A stretch of DNA of 64,000 nucleotides from Nectonema munidae. Its lineage: Eukaryota > Nematomorpha > Nectonematoida > Nectonematidae. The DNA lies in contig JAUIRK010000953.1 in assembly GCA_030549495.1 (NCBI GenBank), positions 896,001-960,000 on the forward strand, in the 5' to 3' direction. The notes under the pieces were generated by a model. The model was not told the DNA's origin. It made no database searches and was given only the letters and a program-made list of their open reading frames with translations. The translations under genes were made by a program, and so were the position numbers. Positions 58,222 through 64,000 of this stretch are shown piece by piece. Each line of letters begins with the position of its first letter. Position 1 is the stretch's first letter.

Positions 58222-60310
58222 GTATATGATGATAGGAATATATTTGTTTCGAAATTTTCAAACGACGCAAAACTCCCTTTCCGTTTTGCGAAGATAAAAT
58301 GTTATGCTTTTTTTTGTAACTGCAGTACAGAGTTCGTAAACTCTTAATTTAATTGGATAAAATTTTTTGTATATTTTTTTGTTTTAACCAATCCACGATA
58401 AACAATTCAATCCAACATATGAAGGTTATTACTTCACACAAAATATTTGATATGGATTCGAATAACGATAATTACCGAGTAAAGCTTTTGATATTGAAAA
58501 AGCAAGATGGTGTGTTTGGCGTTAAAAAACGTCAATCTCTTGGTCTGCCAACAGTCCTGACTAGATCACCCAAATTTGTTCCTAATTAATTTTCTAAAGT
58601 TTTATATTTTTTTTATTTTTCTAAACGCTGTTAATGGAAAGTAATTTTAAATTTTGTATTGTAAAATTTTAAACTAGATCATCATTAATTTATGCTTTTT
58701 ACTTATTGGCTGGTAAAATTTTCAAATATTACAAATTTTATTTGTAAACATAAATTTTTACTGAGAAGACTGTAAATTCAAAAGTTATCACTCAAATTTT
58801 TATTATATTTAGTGATTTTTCAATTGTTTACACGAATTAAAAAAATTTTAACTTGTAATTTTTCTACACAATTTTTTACCATACAAAGTGGTCAGTAAAA
58901 AAAAATTTGATAAAAAAACTTTAATTGGTCACTTAAGCTATAAACATAAAGTGAAAAAAGTCATTTTTAATGGAAACACAAAAAGCCTCTAATTGCGAAT
59001 TATATGCATTGATTTTGACTTTTCACTCTTTTTAGTGAAATTTTTTAGGTCAATTAAGTCAGCGCCATTTTTTTAAGTTGATAAAAAGTAAAAAATATTT
59101 TTATTATAAAGTTCACTTTAACAAACCAAGAAATTTGAGTTTAATTTTCTTTTCAAAACAAAATATTTTACTCAAAGTTTTATTAAATATTATATTCTCA
59201 AGTTTTAAAATTAAGAATTAAAAAAATATATCAGAATTTGACAGAATATTTTAGTTACAAAACGGATCAGTAAAGATATTTTAAATAGGCAAGAAAAGAT
59301 GGAAATTTTCTTCCTGCATTATATATAATATACTATCATGACTGAAGTGTTTGATGTATTATTTATAATAATTTTTTTTCTTCTAATTTTAAGCTAGTAA
59401 ATTTTCTCAATAAATTCCTTTTCTTTTTAAAACTAAAGAATTAGAATTTTTACAATAAACATAGAAAATCAAAAAAATCAAAAAAGTCCCATTTTTTGGT
59501 TATAGTGTCAAAAAGGGGGCATTTTTAGTTTCTATTTTAATTTGTGTGTTGTCTGCTATTTTCTATGTTTCATTTTTCCACTTTTACTTCGAAAAAGAAA
59601 TGAGGCAAAGAAAAGGATAAAAATATTTATTTACATTCAAAACGCAATAATATATCACCCATGTATAAAGGATTGAAGATTGCTTTTAGTTAGGATTGTA
59701 AGGTGTAGAACAGAATCACAGCTACTTTGTCGAGACGATATTATAGAAGGAATTTAAAAGTTCAGTACAGAAATAGGAAACTATTCATTGACAGTAGAAG
59801 TAGTAGCCAAACACACACACACACACACATTTACGCAGCACACAGAGTCTAGATATGAAATACTTTATGTTCAGGATTTTGTTATAGTGTGTAGACGAGG
59901 CAGTGTGCGTCAAATAAAACAGTATTTGTATACTTTGTATGTGTAAATATTAGTAAATATGAGTAGATATTTATAAGAGAGAAATCGGGGAGAGAAGAAT
60001 ATAGAAGATTTAGAGCGAGTTTAGTGGGAACAAGTAGGTATAATAATAATAATATAATATTAATGGTAAAAATAAAGTTTAATAGTAAAAAATAATAGAA
60101 GAAATGGTAAATAAACTAGACTTTAAGGACAGATGCAGGAGAGATCACTTTCGCGAAAGAGATTTCGCATCCAAAGTGACTGAGCACATCTTTTTATGTG
60201 GGAGGAGAGAGGCACGTGGAAAGGAAGAAAAAGAGAGAAGGATGGGGGTGTAGGAAGTGTGTGTGTGTGTGTGTAGAAGGGAGAGAGATAGGGGTTTAGT
60301 AAGCGAAGCC
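58222..60310. other. Intergenic and 3' UTR of the Lys/Gln-rich gene
   Basis: The right part, from about 59626, is likely 3' UTR: TTTATT at 59626-59631 is an AATAAA signal on the minus strand. It includes (AC)n near 59811-59829 and (GT)n near 60259-60273. The left part has nothing recognised. Confidence 0.5.
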
Positions 60311-60976
60311 TTAGTTAGGAATTCTAAAAGAAGGTTCCAGAGAGTTAGGATCGTTGTTCATGTTGGAAGGTGGAGGTGGTTGTCCATTAATCATATTCAT
60401 CATTCCATTGTTGTTGTTGTTGTTGTTGTTGTTATTGTTTTCTGGAAGGTTATTTCCATTTTGAGGGGGGTTAGGAGCAACTGGAAGAACTCCTTCATTT
60501 TGATTGCCGTTTCCTTGTTGATTTGGTTTCATATTCTGAGATTGCATATTCTGAGGTTGCATGTTCTGAGGTTGCATGTTTTGGGGTTGCATATTCTGAG
60601 GTTGCATATTTTGGGCTTGCATGTTTCCAGGTTTTGCATTTTGAGGAGTTCCAGGTCCTAAGCCTCCTTGGTGCTGAGATGGCCTGAACATCATTTGTTG
60701 ACTCTGGGGAGCGCTGAGTCCTTTTTTACTTCCATATCCCCCTTTGGACATTTGTAGTTGTTGTTGTTGTTGTTGTTGCTGTGGTCGGTTCCCCTTCATT
60801 AGGAATTGTGGTCTATGGACTTGTTGTGAGTTTAACGGCTGAACAAAGTTCTTGACGCCTCCTTTCATAGCTTGTTGTTGTTGCAACTGCTGTTGAAAGT
60901 TGTTGGGAAATGCCAACTTTTGGCTTGAGCCATAATCAAACATTCCCCCTACTGCTGGCTTTGCACATCTTCCACC
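60311..60976 (-). CDS. Lys/Gln-rich protein of unknown function, last exon
   Basis: The minus-strand acceptor is acaatttag before GGTGGAAG at 60976. The frame reads GGRCAKPAVGGMFDYGSSQK and then long low-complexity sequence: Gln runs (QQQLQQQQ, RPQQQQQQQQLQ), a repeated pentapeptide NMQPQ (about six near-copies, encoded by a 15-bp repeat), an Asn run, and the end PNSLEPSFRIPN with stop at 60311. No transmembrane segment or known domain is visible. Phase 0 at both sides of the preceding intron fits the upstream exon. Together the three recognised exons give about 359 residues without a stop. Function is unknown; low-complexity Gln/Asn/Met-rich tails occur in RNA-binding, condensate-forming and matrix proteins, which is not enough to choose. 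Confidence 0.75.
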   Translation of the reverse strand, partial: GGRCAKPAVGGMFDYGSSQKLAFPNNFQQQLQQQQAMKGGVKNFVQPLNSQQVHRPQFLMKGNRPQQQQQQQQLQMSKGGYGSKKGLSAPQSQQMMFRPSQHQGGLGPGTPQNAKPGNMQAQNMQPQNMQPQNMQPQNMQPQNMQSQNMKPNQQGNGNQNEGVLPVAPNPPQNGNNLPENNNNNNNNNNNGMMNMINGQPPPPSNMNNDPNSLEPSFRIPN

Positions 60977-61037
60977 CTAAATTGTAAATTCATTTTGCAA
61001 GCAAATCCAACAGTTGCAATATATTATAATATCTTAC

Positions 61038-61204
61038 GACGCAACTTTTAGTGATGTCCAGAAGAATTTTCTTTCTAATCAATTTTCGTCTTCTATTCTT
61101 AGGTCCAAGGTAATTTCCCAAATATCCTCCACATTTTCCAAGCCTCATCATCCAATATGGACATTTGTAGATCGATTTTCTGCGATATCCTGACGTCGTG
61201 GTAG
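61038..61204 (-). CDS. Lys/Gln-rich protein, middle exon with cysteine segment
   Basis: The acceptor is atttag before CTACCACG; the donor is GTC|GTAAGA. The exon encodes TTSGYRRKSIYKCPYWMMRL, then GKCGGYLGNYLGPKNRRRKL and ILLDITKSCV. With the start of the next exon the four cysteines follow C-x10-C-x(n)-C-x4-C. This is the only part that looks like a small folded module, possibly metal-binding or disulfide-bonded. I do not recognise it. Phase (1 in, 0 out) is consistent with both neighbours. Confidence 0.75.
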
Positions 61205-62691
61205 CTAAATACCGAAAATAATATTGAATTAAAATACACCCGAAAAAAGTTTTATTAATGATTTAAGTGGAGCATTTTGGAAAAATAATCCAAAGTTATA
61301 TGCAACAAAACTTCCAAATTATGGAAAAGAGAGTAATGTGAGATCAAATTCCTTAGTCTATTTTTTAAACACATCTTATATTGGAATTTGGTCATTTTAT
61401 GCTTTCTTACTCAGAAAATAATGTTAATTCTCATTTTCTCGAATCTAAATTTTAAAAACTTCTACGAATTCGCTCGAAAATAATTGCTTAAAAGATCAGA
61501 GTTAATTGGAAGATGTAAAATTTATCAAAATCTCTTTTAGAAAAGATATTTTCTAATTGATAGCATAGGATTTTTTGATTTGGGACATTTTATGTTCTTT
61601 ACTTCAAATATATAAAATAAAATAATTCTTTTATTTCTAAGCCGTCATCCTTTTTGTTTTCATTAAAAGTAGTAAATTTAAATCTTTTTATCAATATATA
61701 TATTATATATATATCTCATGATGATATAATTTCTAGATGCAATAGCCTCTACAGGCAAAGTATAGAAGTGTTGTGTTATAACTTATAAGGATGCAAATGT
61801 CAGTTAAAATTCATCAGACATACTTATCGATTGTGATTTGTCATTTCAGACTTACCCTTTTCCACGGCTTTTTAACAGCAAAGATTTTTTGAAGAAACCT
61901 TGTGAAATAAATCCCATTCATCATGAACGAAACAAATGTTGCCTTATGAATTCATATAGACCGGAAAGTTTGACGTCAAAAAATGGATATTTTTATTGAA
62001 TTTATTTCGCGTATATGTGTATTGAATAGAATTATATAGAGAAACTCGTTAATCGGAGAAAAATTCCACGAAGAAAGAGTTCGGATTATTGCGTGCGTAT
62101 AAAATAATTCAGGGCGGATCTAAAAGTGACTTTACCTTTAAGCAATTTTGTATTATCTTTTTCTAAAAGAAACTTTTTCTGAATATTCCATATATGAAAG
62201 GAGTGTGAATGAATGCTAATTCCGAGTATTACTCTTATTACACCAGAAATATTGACATATATCTTCGCATGGATCACAATTGTAACTCTTGTTTCACAAT
62301 AGCATAGTAAATTTGATTAAACTATTTGCTAATATGCTGAAAAATTCGGACTGAAGGAAAGGATTTGAAGGAAGAAGAATATGGAAAGAAATAATATAGT
62401 GTTATAGTGGTGACAAATTGGAGACTTTTTAACTATTAGCGTTCTACTTTAAATTTTACAAGTTCGATTAAAAATAAGACAGACAAATAATCTTTAAAAT
62501 TTTGGGGGTTGTCAAAGGGCAAAAGCCGTTTAAGGACCCGGTTTTGAAAACGAATCGTGTCATATCATTTTAATTCGTTTTTATATGCTTGAAGCAGACG
62601 GGTTTCATTGGATATTTATAAATCAGATGGTGTCCCATTGGTCCTTAATGGATTAAGCAAAGTTTGTTTTGTAAAAAGAGGAAATACGCAC
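61205..62691. other. Intron of the Lys/Gln-rich gene
   Basis: About 1.5 kb, with nothing recognised. The open frame at 62086-62277 is not supported. Confidence 0.6.
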
Positions 62692-62938
62692 CTTCAGTTG
62701 TGGTGGAAGATCCTTCACTTGTCTTCTTCTTCCTCTTCTTCTTCTTCTTCTTGGATTTCTTGGATTTCTTGGATTTCTTCTTCTTATCCTTCTTCTTCTT
62801 CTTGGAGTCTTTGTCCTTTTCGTCTTTTTCGTCCTTGTCATCTTCTTTTCCTTTTCCTAACGTGTCACTTTCACCTTCTCCCTCTGTCTCTTCTTCATCA
62901 TCTTCTTCTTCATCATCTTCTTCCTCGCTCTGCTCTGT
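62692..62938 (-). CDS. Lys/Gln-rich protein, upstream exon: acidic then polylysine
   Basis: The acceptor is gccattttcag before ACAGAGCAG; the donor is GAAG|GTGCGT, phase 1. It encodes TEQSEEEDDEEEDDEEETEG, then KEDDKDEKDEKDKD, then a polybasic tract with Lys runs (KKKSKKSKKSKKKKKKRKKK), ending TSEGSSTTTE. The acid-to-basic block resembles nuclear or nucleolar low-complexity proteins and could act as a nuclear localisation signal (inference). Antisense frames over this tract are shadows. The first exon and start codon were not found; they lie upstream in the window's last kilobase or beyond it. Confidence 0.7.
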
Positions 62939-63716
62939 CTGAAAATGGCATAGCAATATGAATGAAATTCAATGTATAATCTACATCTCTATATTATATA
63001 CATTTGAAAAGCATGGTCTTTTTTGCCATGTAAAGCTCTCTAACCAAACTGATAGATATGCTTGTATAAAAATTTGTGAATATTTTTTTTTATTTTAATC
63101 AATCCAATTAGAATTTTTTGAACTCATTATTGCATGTGTCAAGCTTATTCATTTAACAGAGATGCTAGAAACTTGAATTACCGGGTATAGCTAGTAATTC
63201 TAAGAATAATAATACTTTTTATAGTCCGAGACGTAGACAGATTTTATTGAAAATACGAATTATTTGCCTTCAATGTTTAAGTAGATTGTGAATACTCTGG
63301 CCTTGTTTTGTTGAAAAATGTGGGCAACTATTTATGAGTTGTCTTAAATCCCATTTTTTCCAGTTTATTTACATTTTTATTGAGTTTTTTAGGATAAAAT
63401 CAATTTTATGATAAAATATAAAATTACTACTTGATCCTAAATAATTTTCATTTGATCAAGGGATGTAAACAAAAAAAATGCAAGATAGTATAAAAGATTA
63501 AAAAAAAGATTTGTGTTAAAAAAAGACTATAGGACTTGTTCTCTGGTCGCCGCTTAAATGAAACCTTGTCTGTATTGAAAGACTAAGTTAAAATTGAACA
63601 TGAAATTAGTTTAATTCAACGTCATTTCCATTTATTTATCACATTCATAAAGAAAGATATGAATTTTTCGGTATCAAAACAAATTTTTTCAATGCCCCCA
63701 TTCCTCAATTTTTCAG
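62939..63716. other. Unassigned stretch at right side
   Basis: Should hold an intron, the 5' end, or both of the Lys/Gln-rich gene. No start exon with a matching phase-0 donor was convincing. Confidence 0.4.
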
Positions 63717-63795
63717 CACGAAGCGATTGCCCCTCTGTCACCCCTTGGCTGCGTGTCTACGTCCATAGGAAATGATGATTCACCTCCCAGAATTG
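63717..63795 (+). CDS. Possible internal exon of an unknown plus-strand gene
   Basis: Acceptor cctcaatttttcag is followed by a 79-bp open stretch reading HEAIAPLSPLGCVSTSIGND and DSPPRI, then donor G|GTAAGC. Acceptor and donor are both strong, and the phase (1) matches the stretch at 63934. However, parts of the sequence resemble repeat ends, so it may be chance. Confidence 0.3.
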
Positions 63796-63933
63796 GTAAG
63801 CGATCCAAAAATAAATTTTCTCCCTATGTTGCGATATTAAGAGCCGTGTGGACTAGAGTTGGGTGATGATGATGTTAGTGACGATGTCGAGTTGATGTAA
63901 ATATTCTTTTCAATAAAATCTATGTTGCTTTAG

Positions 63934-64000
63934 AAGCCATGAAATATCAATACTCTGATGATTCTAATCAAATTATAGCAATGAATGGGAAAATCGTTTC
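63934..64000 (+). CDS. Possible next exon, cut by the window edge
   Basis: Acceptor atgttgctttag is followed by an open frame, AMKYQYSDDSNQIIAMNGKI, in the phase required by the candidate exon at 63717 (junction E). It runs off the window. No family is recognised. Confidence 0.3.

Noticed and set aside
60257-60661. Plus-strand 134-codon frame opposite the Gln-rich exon
   Set aside because: It is the antisense shadow of the Gln and NMQPQ repeats (hence its LHILRLHVLRL pattern).
62608-62961. Plus-strand Ser- and Phe-rich frames around 62.6-62.9 kb
   Set aside because: They are antisense of the acidic/polylysine exon, which has splice sites and phase agreement.

Overview
This is an A+T-rich animal nuclear window with large introns and several orders of transposon. 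The best-supported host genes are an ASPP-family gene (plus strand, eight exons found, introns up to about 8.5 kb), PTAR1 and HDAC8 (both minus strand, each one open frame), and an unrecognised Lys- and Gln-rich gene (minus strand, three exons found). Transposon content (piggyBac, GTF2IRD2-type hAT, Tc1/mariner, RTE-type and I/R1-type LINEs) suggests an arthropod, possibly a crustacean such as a copepod. The organism call is inference, with low confidence.

Layout. 1-26.6 kb: 3' part of the ASPP gene. Exons at 17.6, 19.6, 21.8, 25.0 and 26.6 kb encode the PP1-binding/ankyrin/SH3 end and join in phase to a stop codon. The introns hold an RTE-like LINE fragment, a hAT remnant split by a Tc1/mariner element, hAT and Tigger-like miniature elements, and inverted repeats, one pair of which brackets the first ankyrin exon. 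28.2-31.2 kb: a broken reverse transcriptase/RNase H fossil, a degenerate tandem array and a piggyBac remnant. 32.0-33.2 kb: PTAR1. 34-39 kb: a repeat field with a 304-bp hAT-type miniature element, a roughly 140-bp tandem array and a 655-bp miniature LTR element inside that array. 39.3-44.6 kb: a nearly whole two-ORF LINE on the minus strand. 45.3-46.4 kb: piggyBac remnant. 46.8-48.1 kb: HDAC8. 52.0-54.5 kb: a complete-ended hAT transposon with a perfect 8-bp target duplication. 55.7-58.2 kb: a Tigger-like miniature element and another piggyBac fragment. 59.6-62.9 kb: the Lys/Gln-rich gene. The last 300 bp may hold two exons of a further plus-strand gene.

The host genes do not form a pathway. 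ASPP is a scaffold for PP1 and p53-family proteins, PTAR1 is a prenyltransferase alpha-like subunit, and HDAC8 is a zinc deacetylase. I found no CRISPR array, rRNA, convincing free-standing tRNA or prokaryote-type system. The features most worth a second look are the inverted repeats around the ASPP ankyrin exon, the LINE with a 7-nt ORF1/ORF2 overlap, the unusual RT/RNase H fossil, the Lys/Gln-rich gene, and several insertions dated by clean target duplications.
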